NCBI GenBank assembly: GCA_902825875.1
Contig: CADECP010000023.1
Span: 57,166 to 121,165, forward strand
Source of the DNA: an uncultured Acidobacteriota bacterium
Lineage (GTDB): Bacteria > Acidobacteriota > Blastocatellia > RBC074
Reading direction: 5' to 3'
Length of the DNA stretch: 64,000 nt
How positions within the stretch are numbered: position 1 is the stretch's first letter; every line of letters starts with the position of its first letter. Positions 46,746 to 55,917 of the stretch are shown piece after piece. The notes under the pieces are model-generated. The model was not told the origin of the DNA. It made no database searches and saw nothing but the letters and a program-made list of their open reading frames with translations. The position numbers and the translations under genes were made by a program.

Positions 46746-48044
46746 GTGAAAAGTATTATCTCAACAACAACTTTACTGCTTTTGTTGTCCGTGACTGCGT
46801 TGGCGGCGGATCCTGGATCGAACGTTATTCGGGTCAATCCGACGAACGCCAATGTGTACAGTCAGGGCGCGACAACGGTCTTTCTGACTTACGGCAATCT
46901 TGGCGATTACCGTCCGGCGGAAACCACCTGGTGCGGAGACATTCAATCAGCGCGGCCTGCACTTGGATTCAACTGCGTGCCGGGAACTATTTATGGGACG
47001 CTGCCGCGCCGCTTTGATGTGTCGCGTCGCAGCGGAACGAACGGGTACACCGATGTCGTTTCAGTTCCGGCTTCGGTGGCGCGCAAGGCGTATCAAGCCG
47101 CCGCTGCAGGCGAAGATTCGCAGTTCTTTTACGTGCGCCGTTTTGTCAGCACGACGGGCGGCCTGGATCAGTTTATCCCTGTGACGATGCGATTGACCGG
47201 CAACGGCATTGCTGCGCCGTTTTCGCTGACCGATGTGCAACTTGGTTTTGGCCGAAGCTCCGGCATTTCCGCCAGCGGACAGGAGCCGCAAGTTTTGTTC
47301 ATCGAACCTGGCAAAAAAGCTCCGGCGGTGCGGGCCGAAATCAAATACACAGGTTCCGGTCGTTTGCGCGGACGTTGGGAAGTCGTTCGTCCGGGCGAGC
47401 CTTTGCCGGATGAGCGCGACCTGTTGCCGGAAAGCTCATTGCCTGTCGAAGAGCGCGGTTCGCAAGCGCGCTTCACGCAGATCAGCCGTTTCAACGTGTT
47501 TTTGTCTTCGGGCGGACGTTACACTTTGCAAGGGCCTGACGCATCGAAGTTACCGACGCAGGTTCCCGGACAGTATTTGATTTTGCTCCGAATCGAAGCT
47601 TCGGATGACGGATTGAACACGTCGGATTTGTCTGTGGTTGGCGCTGGCCGCAGTTCGGTCAACAGCGGAGCCGCTGCCGGATTCCCGCTGCCGGTTTTGC
47701 GTTACGTGGTTGGCGGCGGAGACAACACCCTAGATGTCGCCGCTCCCGGAGAGTTCTTGTCACTGTTGCCGAAAGACGGTACAACGCTGGCTGCAACTCA
47801 GATTGCGGAATTCGTTTGGTCAGAAAATCCGCAAGCCAAACTGTACCGATTGGAAATCGAAGACGATAACGGAAAGCTGATTCACTCCGCCGTGTTGAAA
47901 GCGCCTGTGCGAACATATCGCGCGCCTTCGTGGTTAAAGACAAAAGCCGGAGATACGAACTTGCGCTGGCGGGTAATCGCGCTGGATGAAACGGGCAAAA
48001 CCATTGGAGGGACTTCGCGGCGCAGCTTTCGGTTCGCTCGGTGA
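46746..48044 (+). CDS. Secreted multi-domain protein closing the surface cluster
   Basis: The 432-residue product starts with GTG at 46746 and a signal peptide (IISTTTLLLLLSVTALAAD). Residues about 25-150 contain a Trp/Cys region (TTWCGDIQSARPALGFNC), the middle has beta-strand segments (AEIKYTGSGRLRGRWEVVRPG), and the last 100 residues look like a fibronectin-type fold (IAEFVWSENPQAKLYRLEIED, NLRWRVIALDETG). Pro and Gly abound. No catalytic motif is seen. GGAGAG precedes the start by 7 bases. It could be an adhesin or a periplasmic partner of the barrel. Confidence 0.78.
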   Translation: MKSIISTTTLLLLLSVTALAADPGSNVIRVNPTNANVYSQGATTVFLTYGNLGDYRPAETTWCGDIQSARPALGFNCVPGTIYGTLPRRFDVSRRSGTNGYTDVVSVPASVARKAYQAAAAGEDSQFFYVRRFVSTTGGLDQFIPVTMRLTGNGIAAPFSLTDVQLGFGRSSGISASGQEPQVLFIEPGKKAPAVRAEIKYTGSGRLRGRWEVVRPGEPLPDERDLLPESSLPVEERGSQARFTQISRFNVFLSSGGRYTLQGPDASKLPTQVPGQYLILLRIEASDDGLNTSDLSVVGAGRSSVNSGAAAGFPLPVLRYVVGGGDNTLDVAAPGEFLSLLPKDGTTLAATQIAEFVWSENPQAKLYRLEIEDDNGKLIHSAVLKAPVRTYRAPSWLKTKAGDTNLRWRVIALDETGKTIGGTSRRSFRFAR

Positions 48045-48279
48045 TGTGGAGTCAGTACCGCGACCGGTAGGGCAATGAGATTAAGGCAAGGGAATTGCTT
48101 GTGGCTTGGTGGGACAGGTTCGTAACCTGTCCCACTGCTTCAGCAGCATAAATTTCCTATGGGACAGGTTACGAACCTGTCCCACCGCTTCTCTGCAAAT
48201 TGCTTGCCTTAATCTCATTGACCGGTAGGGAGCGTCACTCGACAACACGCTTCTTACCAGTCGCGGTACTGACTCCACA
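48045..48279. repeat. Composite nested inverted-repeat element
   Basis: Outer arms TGTGGAGTCAGTACCGCGAC (48045-48064) and its exact complement (48260-48279) enclose a second pair around CAATGAGATTAAGGCAA. Inside these lie two inverted copies of a self-complementary GGGACAGGTTCGTAACCTGTCCC-like unit. The 235-base block has no ORF and separates two genes exactly. Confidence 0.92.
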
Positions 48280-48291
48280 AAGGAATTTACG

Positions 48292-49794
48292 ATGACAAAC
48301 CAAAGTTCAAATTACGTAGACGTTTTGATCGTTGGCGCAGGTCTTTCCGGCATCGGCGCGGCTTGCCACCTTCAGCGCGAATGCTCGAACAAAACCATTG
48401 CCATTTTGGAAGGCCGCGCAACGATGGGCGGCACGTGGGATTTGTTTCGTTATCCTGGCATTCGCTCCGATTCGGATATGTACACGATGGGTTACAAATT
48501 CAAACCCTGGCGCGAACCTAAATCCATCGCCGACGGTCCTTCGATTTTGAACTACATCCGCGAAACCGCCGCCGAACACGACATTGAAAAGAAAATCCGC
48601 TTCAACCAAAAAGTCGTCAAAGCTTCGTGGTCGAGCGAAACCGCGCGTTGGACAGTCGAAAGCCGCCACAGCGAAACCGGCGAAGTTACGCTGACCACGT
48701 GTAATTGGTTGATGATGTGCAGCGGTTATTACAAATACGACGCGGGGTACACGCCGGAGTTTCCCGGCTTTGAGCAATTCAAAGGCACGGTCATTCATCC
48801 ACAAAAATGGCCGGAGGGTTTGGATTACTCTGGCAAGCGAGTCGTAGTCATCGGCAGCGGAGCCACTGCCGTCACCTTGATTCCTTCGATGGCCAAAACT
48901 GCCAGCCACGTGACGATGGTTCAGCGTTCGCCGACGTACATGGTTTCGCTGCCTTCGGCGGATATTGTTGCCAACACCTTGCGCCGTGTTTTGCCGGAAA
49001 GCCTGGTTTACATGCTGACACGATTGAAAAACGTTTTGTTCGGAATGGTGATTTTTCAGTTGTCGCAACGTTGGCCTGAAACGATGAAAGGCATCATCAA
49101 GAAACAATTGCGAAAAGAACTTGGGACGGATTACGACGTTGATCGTCACTTCACGCCGCCTTACAACCCTTGGGATCAGCGGATGTGCCTGGTTCCCGAC
49201 GGAGACTTTTTCATCGCCCTGCGCGAACAACGAGCTTCGATTGTCACGGACCTGATTGACAGCTTCACGCCGACGGGGTTGAAGATGAAGTCCGGCGAAC
49301 ATCTGGACGCCGACATCATCATCACGGCTACGGGATTGGATTTGGTTGCGATGGGCGGAGCTTCGCTGGTGGTGGATGGCCAGCCTGTGGAACTCAATAA
49401 GACGATGAATTACAAGGGCTGCATGCTGACAGGAGTTCCAAACGTAGCATTTGTCTTCGGCTACACCAATGCTTCGTGGACGCTGAAGGCCGATTTGCTG
49501 TCGGAGTATGTCTGCCGAATGTTGAATTACATGGATAAACACAACTATCGCCAAGTCACTGTGCGATTGAATGATCCCGAAGTTCAGGAACTGCCATTGC
49601 TCGATCTGACTTCCGGCTATGTTCAACGCGCGATGGAACGATTCCCTCGGCAAGGTTCCAAGTTACCCTGGCGGCTGTACCAGAATTACTTTTTCGACAC
49701 GATGATGATTCGTTATGGTTCGATTGATGATGATGCGCTGGAATTCAAGGGCGCAGAATCGCCTGCGGCAGTCGGCGAAGTAGCGACGGCTTAA
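48292..49794 (+). CDS. Flavin-binding Baeyer-Villiger-type monooxygenase
   Basis: The 500-residue enzyme has an FAD motif (VLIVGAGLSGIGAACHLQ), the GTWDLFRYPGIRSDSDMYTMGY stretch, the Baeyer-Villiger fingerprint FKGTVIHPQKWPEG (FxGxxxHxxxW), and an NADPH motif (VVVIGSGATAVTLIPSM). The ATATGLDLV segment marks class B flavoprotein monooxygenases like EthA. It inserts oxygen next to a ketone or oxidises S or N groups, using NADPH and O2 in the cytoplasm. AGGAA precedes the ATG, directly after the repeat element. Confidence 0.93.
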   Translation: MTNQSSNYVDVLIVGAGLSGIGAACHLQRECSNKTIAILEGRATMGGTWDLFRYPGIRSDSDMYTMGYKFKPWREPKSIADGPSILNYIRETAAEHDIEKKIRFNQKVVKASWSSETARWTVESRHSETGEVTLTTCNWLMMCSGYYKYDAGYTPEFPGFEQFKGTVIHPQKWPEGLDYSGKRVVVIGSGATAVTLIPSMAKTASHVTMVQRSPTYMVSLPSADIVANTLRRVLPESLVYMLTRLKNVLFGMVIFQLSQRWPETMKGIIKKQLRKELGTDYDVDRHFTPPYNPWDQRMCLVPDGDFFIALREQRASIVTDLIDSFTPTGLKMKSGEHLDADIIITATGLDLVAMGGASLVVDGQPVELNKTMNYKGCMLTGVPNVAFVFGYTNASWTLKADLLSEYVCRMLNYMDKHNYRQVTVRLNDPEVQELPLLDLTSGYVQRAMERFPRQGSKLPWRLYQNYFFDTMMIRYGSIDDDALEFKGAESPAAVGEVATA

Positions 49795-49812
49795 CCGCAA
49801 TCAACGTTTCTT

Positions 49813-50094
49813 ATGATTCAATCATTTGCCGACTCAGAGACTGAGCGATTCTTTTCAACGGGGAAATCGCGTTATTTCCCGCCTGAAGTTCGCTCGCGCG
49901 CAGCGAAACGATTGACTCAATTGAACGCAGCAACTCGTATTGAGGATTTGCGACTGCCGCCGTCGAATCGTTTGGAAGCGTTGAAGGGAGATCGAAAAGG
50001 GCAATGGAGCATTCGCATCAACGACCAATGGCGCGTATGTTTCCGTTTTGATGATGGTGACGCTTTTGATGTGGAGATTGTTGATTATCACTGA
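49813..50094 (+). CDS. higB: HigB-type toxin (RelE fold mRNA interferase)
   Basis: The 93-residue protein has the HigB pattern: MIQSFADSETERFF at the start, AAKRLTQLNAATRIEDLRLPPSNRLEALKGDRKGQWSIRINDQWRVCFRF, ending VEIVDYH. HigB cleaves mRNA on the ribosome and is neutralised by HigA. As usual for hig loci the toxin gene comes first; the antitoxin begins 13 bases later. Confidence 0.95.
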   Translation: MIQSFADSETERFFSTGKSRYFPPEVRSRAAKRLTQLNAATRIEDLRLPPSNRLEALKGDRKGQWSIRINDQWRVCFRFDDGDAFDVEIVDYH

Positions 50095-50106
50095 AGGGAG
50101 AAAATT

Positions 50107-50403
50107 ATGTTCAAGAATGGATTACCGCCAATTCATCCCGGCGAGTTTTTACGCGAGACATTGGAAGAGCTTGGTCTGTCGCAAGCAGAATTTTCCCGAA
50201 CCATTGGCGTCGCGCCGTCCAGGATTTCGCAGTTTCTGAAAGGCGCAAGGCCTGTGACGGCGGAACTGGCGTTGTTGTTTGGGCGCGCTCTGGGGCAATC
50301 GCCGCAGTATTGGCTGAATCTTCAGGCCACGTACGATTTGAAAATAGCGGAGCGCGCAATTGGTAAGCGATTGAATTCAATCACTGAACTGCTGCCAGCT
50401 TGA
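50107..50403 (+). CDS. higA: HigA-type antitoxin (HTH-XRE)
   Basis: The 98-residue protein has PPIHPGEFLRETLEELGLSQAEFSRTIGVAPSRISQFLKGARPVTAELALLFGRALGQSPQYWLNLQ, the standard HigA helix-turn-helix and dimer pattern. It binds HigB and represses the operon. GGGAG precedes the ATG. The next gene starts on its stop codon. Confidence 0.96.
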   Translation: MFKNGLPPIHPGEFLRETLEELGLSQAEFSRTIGVAPSRISQFLKGARPVTAELALLFGRALGQSPQYWLNLQATYDLKIAERAIGKRLNSITELLPA

Positions 50404-50888
50404 TGACATCAATGCAGATCAAACTTGACGATTTATCCGGCTCAGAAATTCGAGCCTTGCTGGAAGAACACTTGAGAAACATGCACGAGATTTCTCCACC
50501 GGAGAGCGTGCATGCATTGGACATTGCCAAATTGCAGCAGCACGACATCACCTTTTGGACGGTGTGGGAGGGCGATGAGTTATTGGGTTGCGGAGCGTTA
50601 CGCGAACTCGATTCAACACACGGCGAAGTGAAATCCATGCGAACCGCGATGGCTCATCGGCGCAAAGGCGTGGCGCGCGTTGTGTTGGAGCACATCATCA
50701 ACGAGGCGAAATTCCGCAAATACATTCGCCTTAGTTTGGAAACCGGTTCGCAGAGAGAATTTGAACCGGCACAGAAACTGTATGAAAGCTTTGGGTTTAC
50801 GTACTGCTTGCCGTTTGCAGATTACGAAGAAGACCCGAACAGCGTTTTTATGACCAAAGAGTTGCAGGTAGGCCGCTGCAACGTCTGA
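50403..50888 (+). CDS. GNAT acetyltransferase downstream of HigBA
   Basis: The 161-residue protein has the GNAT pattern of YsnE/ElaA-like enzymes: EEHLRNMHEISPPESVHALD, LLGCGALREL, GEVKSMRTAMAHRRKGVARVVLEHI (acetyl-CoA loop) and YESFGFTYC. Its ATG at 50403 shares one base with the higA TGA (TGATG), so it is translationally coupled; ATG 50412 is an alternative. A third gene on a HigBA operon is uncommon. It could acetylate a metabolite and be unrelated in function. Confidence 0.88.
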   Translation: MTSMQIKLDDLSGSEIRALLEEHLRNMHEISPPESVHALDIAKLQQHDITFWTVWEGDELLGCGALRELDSTHGEVKSMRTAMAHRRKGVARVVLEHIINEAKFRKYIRLSLETGSQREFEPAQKLYESFGFTYCLPFADYEEDPNSVFMTKELQVGRCNV

Positions 50889-50916
50889 AGCTGTAATCAC
50901 CAAAATAAGGAGAGCT

Positions 50917-52506
50917 ATGAACGACATCATCATTGTGGGTGCCGGGACGGCTGGAAGTGTGCTCGCTGAGCGGTTGACCGGTTCCGGCAAGTTACGAGTC
51001 ACGTTGATCGAAGCAGGAGGCAAACCGTCCAGCCCTTTTGTCAAAATCCCCGCTGGGTTTGCCAAGTTGTTCAAAACCAAATTGGACTGGAATTTTGAAA
51101 GCGAACCGCAAACCGCAGCCAACGGTCGCAAAGTTTTCACTCCGCGCGGAAAGATGTTGGGCGGTTCATCGAACATGAACGCGCAGATTCACCAGTGGTG
51201 TCATCCGGCGGATTTTGACGAATGGGCAGCGGCTGGCGCAAAAGGCTGGGGCTGGGAAGAAGTCGCGCCGACTTTCCGCGAACAGGAATGCTGGCTCGGC
51301 GAAGAATCCAACGGCGCGCGCGGTCGCAGCGGCCCGATGATGGTTTCGCCGAACAAGAACGCTCACCAATTGTCGAAAGCCTTTGTCGCGGCGGCTCGCG
51401 CAGCAGGATTGGGCGACCAGCCGACTTACAACGGCGATGCGTTTGAAGGCGCATGGTTGACGGAACTGGCTCACAAAGACGGCCAACGTTTCAGCGCCTT
51501 TGACGCTTATCTGAAACCGGCGATGCAGCGCGGGAATTTGGAAGTCGTCCGCGAAGCTCAGGTGTTGCGCGTTGAAATTGCCAACGGACGCGCAACAGGC
51601 GTGACAGTTCGACAAGGCGGAGTTGAAAAAACATTCTCGGCGCGTGGAGTGATTTTGGCGGCTGGCGCGTTCGGTTCGCCGCAAGTGTTGATGCTTTCCG
51701 GTATCGGATCGGCGGATGCGCTGAACCGGCTTGGCATTCCGGTTTATTACGACGCGCCGGAAGTCGGCGCGAATCTTCAGGATCATCCGATGGTTGCCAC
51801 CATCTTTCGCACGCGGGGAACCAACACGCTCAAAAGCGCCGAATCGCCGCTCAGCCTGATTCGTTACCTGCTCTTCAAAAAAGGCATGCTGGCTTCCAAC
51901 GCCGTCGAAGCATTTGCCTTCACGCAATCCAACGGAGCGCGCGGAACTGCGCCCGATGTGGAATTGATTCTGGCTCCCTTTGAATGGCGCAATCAGGGTT
52001 TGGAAAATCCGCAAGTGGATGCCGTCAGCATTGGCGTTGCCGTAGTCGCTCCGCGTTCGCGCGGCAGTTTGCGATTGCGAAGCTCGAATCCGATGGACGC
52101 TCCGCTGATTGATTTCGGATTACTGACCGACCCGGAAGGCAAAGACGCAGCGGCCACAGTGTTCGGAGCGCGGCTGGCTCGTAAGCTTGTGACCACTTCG
52201 CCGCTGGCCGAATTTGTCGAAGGAGAAATTTTCCCTGGCCCGGAACTCACGGATGATGCTGAATTGCTGGCCAAGCTCGCGTCTGAAATTCAAACCGTTT
52301 ACCACCCAACCAGCACTTGCCGAATGGGCGAAGACCCTCGTGCTGTGGTTGACCCACAGTTACAGGTTCGAGGCGTAGACGGATTGTGGGTGGCTGACGC
52401 TTCCGTCATGCCAGCCGTTCCCAGAGGCCATCCGAACGCTGTCGTGGCCATGATTGCCAACCGCGCGGCGGGAATGATCTCCGCCAAAATCAAGGCAGGC
52501 CGTTAA
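50917..52506 (+). CDS. GMC-family FAD oxidoreductase (choline dehydrogenase type)
   Basis: The 529-residue enzyme has an N-terminal FAD motif (IIIVGAGTAGSVLAERL), GMC signature 1 (PRGKMLGGSSNMNAQIH), signature 2 (GAFGSPQVLMLSGIG), and the C-terminal active-site pair in VYHPTSTCRMG and ADASVMPAVPRGHPNAVVAMIANRAA. GMC enzymes oxidise primary or secondary alcohols such as choline or sugars; the substrate is not readable. AAGGAG precedes the ATG. Its 3' end overlaps the convergent ParE gene by 4 bases. Confidence 0.94.
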   Translation: MNDIIIVGAGTAGSVLAERLTGSGKLRVTLIEAGGKPSSPFVKIPAGFAKLFKTKLDWNFESEPQTAANGRKVFTPRGKMLGGSSNMNAQIHQWCHPADFDEWAAAGAKGWGWEEVAPTFREQECWLGEESNGARGRSGPMMVSPNKNAHQLSKAFVAAARAAGLGDQPTYNGDAFEGAWLTELAHKDGQRFSAFDAYLKPAMQRGNLEVVREAQVLRVEIANGRATGVTVRQGGVEKTFSARGVILAAGAFGSPQVLMLSGIGSADALNRLGIPVYYDAPEVGANLQDHPMVATIFRTRGTNTLKSAESPLSLIRYLLFKKGMLASNAVEAFAFTQSNGARGTAPDVELILAPFEWRNQGLENPQVDAVSIGVAVVAPRSRGSLRLRSSNPMDAPLIDFGLLTDPEGKDAAATVFGARLARKLVTTSPLAEFVEGEIFPGPELTDDAELLAKLASEIQTVYHPTSTCRMGEDPRAVVDPQLQVRGVDGLWVADASVMPAVPRGHPNAVVAMIANRAAGMISAKIKAGR

Positions 52507-52796
52507 GCAATATCGCCTGGCTGAAGCTGTTGGCGAACGTGGCGCACGGTCAGGATGGCGATTTGCTTGGCTTCAACGCGGTACAGAATTCTGTACTTCC
52601 TGTGTACGATTTCTCGGATGTTTGGCCGGTTGATTTCAGGAACCAAGCGACCGGATTCGGGAAACTTTTCCAGCCGTTCAACTGCCCCGAAAAGTTCGAT
52701 GACTGTTCGCTCAGCGGCTTCGACGTTTTCCTGGACAATGTAATCGGCGATTTCGTTGACTCGTTCCAGCGCCAATGGCGACCAGATGATTTTCAT
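52503..52796 (-). CDS. ParE/RelE-family toxin
   Basis: The 97-residue protein has the ParE pattern: IIWSPLALERVNEIADYIVQENVEAAERTVIELFGAVERLEKFPESGRLVPE, then REIVHRKYRILYRVEAKQIAILTVRHVRQQL. It would inhibit gyrase or cleave mRNA. Its ATG lies inside the last codons of the antitoxin gene (4-base overlap), and the last codons overlap the GMC gene. Confidence 0.93.
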   Translation of the reverse strand: MKIIWSPLALERVNEIADYIVQENVEAAERTVIELFGAVERLEKFPESGRLVPEINRPNIREIVHRKYRILYRVEAKQIAILTVRHVRQQLQPGDIA

Positions 52797-53074
52797 CGCT
52801 TCAACCTCGCCAGCGCCTGTTTTTTAGCTTCGGCGTGACTGAGGCCTTTGCCTTCGCCAATTTGTTTTTCGGCTTGAATCACATCCTCCAGCGTTTCAAT
52901 GCGCTCCATCAACTTTTCGTATTCCATCACATCCAACAACACGGCGGCGCTGCGGCCATTTTGAGTAATGACCAGCGGGCGTCCGGTTTCGCGGACTTGC
53001 TGAACGAAGGTGGTGGTTTTGGATCGAAACTCCGACAACGGGCGGACGTCCTGATCGAGTTGAATTCTAGGCAT
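52793..53074 (-). CDS. Phd/YefM-family antitoxin
   Basis: The 93-residue protein has the Phd/YefM DNA-binding half (RPLSEFRSKTTTFVQQVRETGRPLVITQNGRSAAVLLDVMEYEKLME) and a charged C-terminal tail for toxin binding. It is the first gene of the pair and probably represses their shared promoter, which must lie within the 250-base gap up to asd. Confidence 0.92.
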   Translation of the reverse strand: MPRIQLDQDVRPLSEFRSKTTTFVQQVRETGRPLVITQNGRSAAVLLDVMEYEKLMERIETLEDVIQAEKQIGEGKGLSHAEAKKQALARLKR

Positions 53075-53170
53075 ATTGCTCCTTTTTGAATGAGACGTTT
53101 TTCTGTGCGCTTAAAAGTACAAAATAAGATTCGATTCGGCAACGGGCATGGCGCGATTTAAGTGGCTTTC

Positions 53171-53199
53171 TTGACTAACCCGGAACCAAAACCTACCAT
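53171..53199 (+). promoter_or_regulatory. Promoter upstream of asd leader
   Basis: TTGACT (53171-53176), a 17-base spacer and TACCAT (53194-53199) form a sound sigma-70-type promoter, with transcription expected near 53206. Confidence 0.6.
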
Positions 53200-53227
53200 C
53201 CCGCTTCGTTCGCACAGAGTTTTCTCA

Positions 53228-53262
53228 AAGCCCCGCGAGCGGTTTTCACTCGCGGGGCTTTT
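53228..53262 (+). terminator. Strong terminator or attenuator before asd
   Basis: AAGCCCCGCGAG (53228-53239) pairs exactly with CTCGCGGGGCTT (53249-53260), loop 9, followed by TT and TGCGTGTTT. It lies 62 bases before the asd ATG and 29 bases after the expected start of transcription, so it can end a ~57-nt RNA. Confidence 0.8.
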
Positions 53263-53323
53263 GCGTGTTTACTACCTCTAGCTGAGCGAAAATCCAAATA
53301 AAAGTTCAAAAAGGTTTACAACA

Positions 53324-54391
<1,068 letters not shown>

Positions 54392-54401
54392 AGGCGTTGA
54401 T

Positions 54402-55814
54402 ATGTTAATCGTCATGAAATTCGGCGGCACTTCGGTCGGAAGCGCCGAGCGCATCGCGCAGGCGGCGGAGCTTGCCGTCAAAAGCGCCAAAGAAGGTCAC
54501 AAGGTTGTTGTCGTTACTTCGGCGATGAGCGGCGTGACTAACAAATTGATCGCGGCGGCAGAGAACGCTGTTGCCGGTGAGTACCACAAAACTGTCAGCG
54601 ATGAGTTGTACGAACCGCATCGGCAAGCCGTGCATCAATTGATGCCGAATGAAGCCGCGCGTCGCCGCGAAGCTTTGGATTCGTTGCGGCAAAAGTTCGA
54701 GCGGTTTGAAACCTTGTGCAAAGGTTTGACGATGGTGCGTGAATTGACTCCGCGAACGCTGGACGCAATTTCGGGTATGGGCGAAATGCTTTGCGCGCCG
54801 ATTCTGGCCGGAGCGATTGCCGAACGCGGCGTGACTTCTCGGCCAATCGAAGCGACCGAATTGATTGTCACTGACGATCAGTTCGGACAGGCAGAACCTT
54901 TGACGGCGGAAACTCGGCAGCAAACACGCGAGAAATTGTTGCCGTTGCTCGAAGCCGGAGAGATTCCCGTCGTCACCGGATTCATCGCCGCCACCAAAGA
55001 AGGTGTGCAAACGACGCTCGGACGCGGCGGTTCGGATTACACGGCTTCGATTTTGGGAGCCGCACTCGATGCCGATGAAGTCTGGATTTGGACGGACGTC
55101 AACGGCGTTATGACCGCCAATCCAAACGAAGTCCCCGAAGCTCGGACGATGCGCGAAATCAGCTACAGCGAAGCTTCGGAACTGGCCTATTACGGCGCGA
55201 AGGTGCTGCATTACAAAACGATTTTGCCTGCCTTCAAACAGAAGATTCCGGTTTTGATTTTGAACAGCTTCCAACCGACTGACACCGGCACGCGCGTCAG
55301 CGTCACGGGGCATCCGTCTTCGCGCGGAGTCAAAGCCGTCACTTCGATTCGCAACGTCAGTTTGATCGCCATCAGCGGCAAAGGTATGCAAGGCATTCCC
55401 GGCATTGCGGCAAAAACCTTTGATACCGTCGCCGCCGAGCGCGCGAACATCCTGATGATTTCTCAGGCGTCTTCGGAAAATAACCTGTGTTTTGTTGTGA
55501 ATTCATCGGAAGCAGCGCGCGTGATGAAAGCTTTGCGCGTGTCGTTGGAATTGGACTTGCTGCAAAACCACATCGAAGACATCGTGGTGGATGATTCGAT
55601 TGCAGTCGTGGCTGCGGTTGGGGATCGTATGCAAGGCGCTCCTGGCATTGCCGGAAAAGTCTTTGGCGCTTTGGGGACGGCGAACGTCAACGTCATCGCC
55701 ATTTCGCAAGGCTCATCCGAACGCAACATCTCGTTCATCGTCGGCGAAACCCAAGCCGCCGAAGCTGTGCGCGCCATTCACCGCGCGTTTGAATTGGACA
55801 AACCCTCTCAATAA
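54402..55814 (+). CDS. lysC: Aspartate kinase
   Basis: The 470-residue protein starts MLIVMKFGGTSVGSAERIAQ and carries the kinase domain (VVVTSAMSGVTNKLI, GRGGSDYTASILGAALDADEVWIWTDVNGVMTANP) and two C-terminal ACT domains (VSLIAISGKGMQGIPGIAAKTF and IAVVAAVGDRMQGAPGIAGKVF), which bind feedback inhibitors such as Thr or Lys. It phosphorylates aspartate, the first step of the pathway. ATG at 54402 lies 10 bases after asd; an alternative ATG is 54414. It forms an operon with asd. Confidence 0.96.
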   Translation: MLIVMKFGGTSVGSAERIAQAAELAVKSAKEGHKVVVVTSAMSGVTNKLIAAAENAVAGEYHKTVSDELYEPHRQAVHQLMPNEAARRREALDSLRQKFERFETLCKGLTMVRELTPRTLDAISGMGEMLCAPILAGAIAERGVTSRPIEATELIVTDDQFGQAEPLTAETRQQTREKLLPLLEAGEIPVVTGFIAATKEGVQTTLGRGGSDYTASILGAALDADEVWIWTDVNGVMTANPNEVPEARTMREISYSEASELAYYGAKVLHYKTILPAFKQKIPVLILNSFQPTDTGTRVSVTGHPSSRGVKAVTSIRNVSLIAISGKGMQGIPGIAAKTFDTVAAERANILMISQASSENNLCFVVNSSEAARVMKALRVSLELDLLQNHIEDIVVDDSIAVVAAVGDRMQGAPGIAGKVFGALGTANVNVIAISQGSSERNISFIVGETQAAEAVRAIHRAFELDKPSQ

Positions 55815-55815
55815 A

Positions 55816-55909
55816 TATCAAAAGGCAAAAGGCAAAAGGCAAATATCAAAAGTAAGATCAACGTCGGTTTCCATCTTTGACTTTTGATATTTGCCTTTTG
55901 ACTTTTGAT
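55816..55909. repeat. Inverted repeat with AAAGGCA heptamers
   Basis: Three AAAGGCA units (55821-55841) lie in the left arm ATATCAAAAGGCAAAAGGCA, and the right arm (55880-55909) is its complement reading ATTTGCCTTTTGACTTTTGAT. The hairpin fills the lysC-thrC gap. Confidence 0.85.
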
Positions 55910-55917
55910 TTATCGAA

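Noticed and set aside
48307..49653. 448-codon minus-strand frame
   Set aside because: It lies fully opposite the monooxygenase gene, which has clear FAD, NADPH and fingerprint motifs; the shadow has none.
53228..53262. Riboswitch before asd
   Set aside because: The hairpin fits a terminator, but the leader of about 57 bases is far too short for a lysine riboswitch and shows no known aptamer core.
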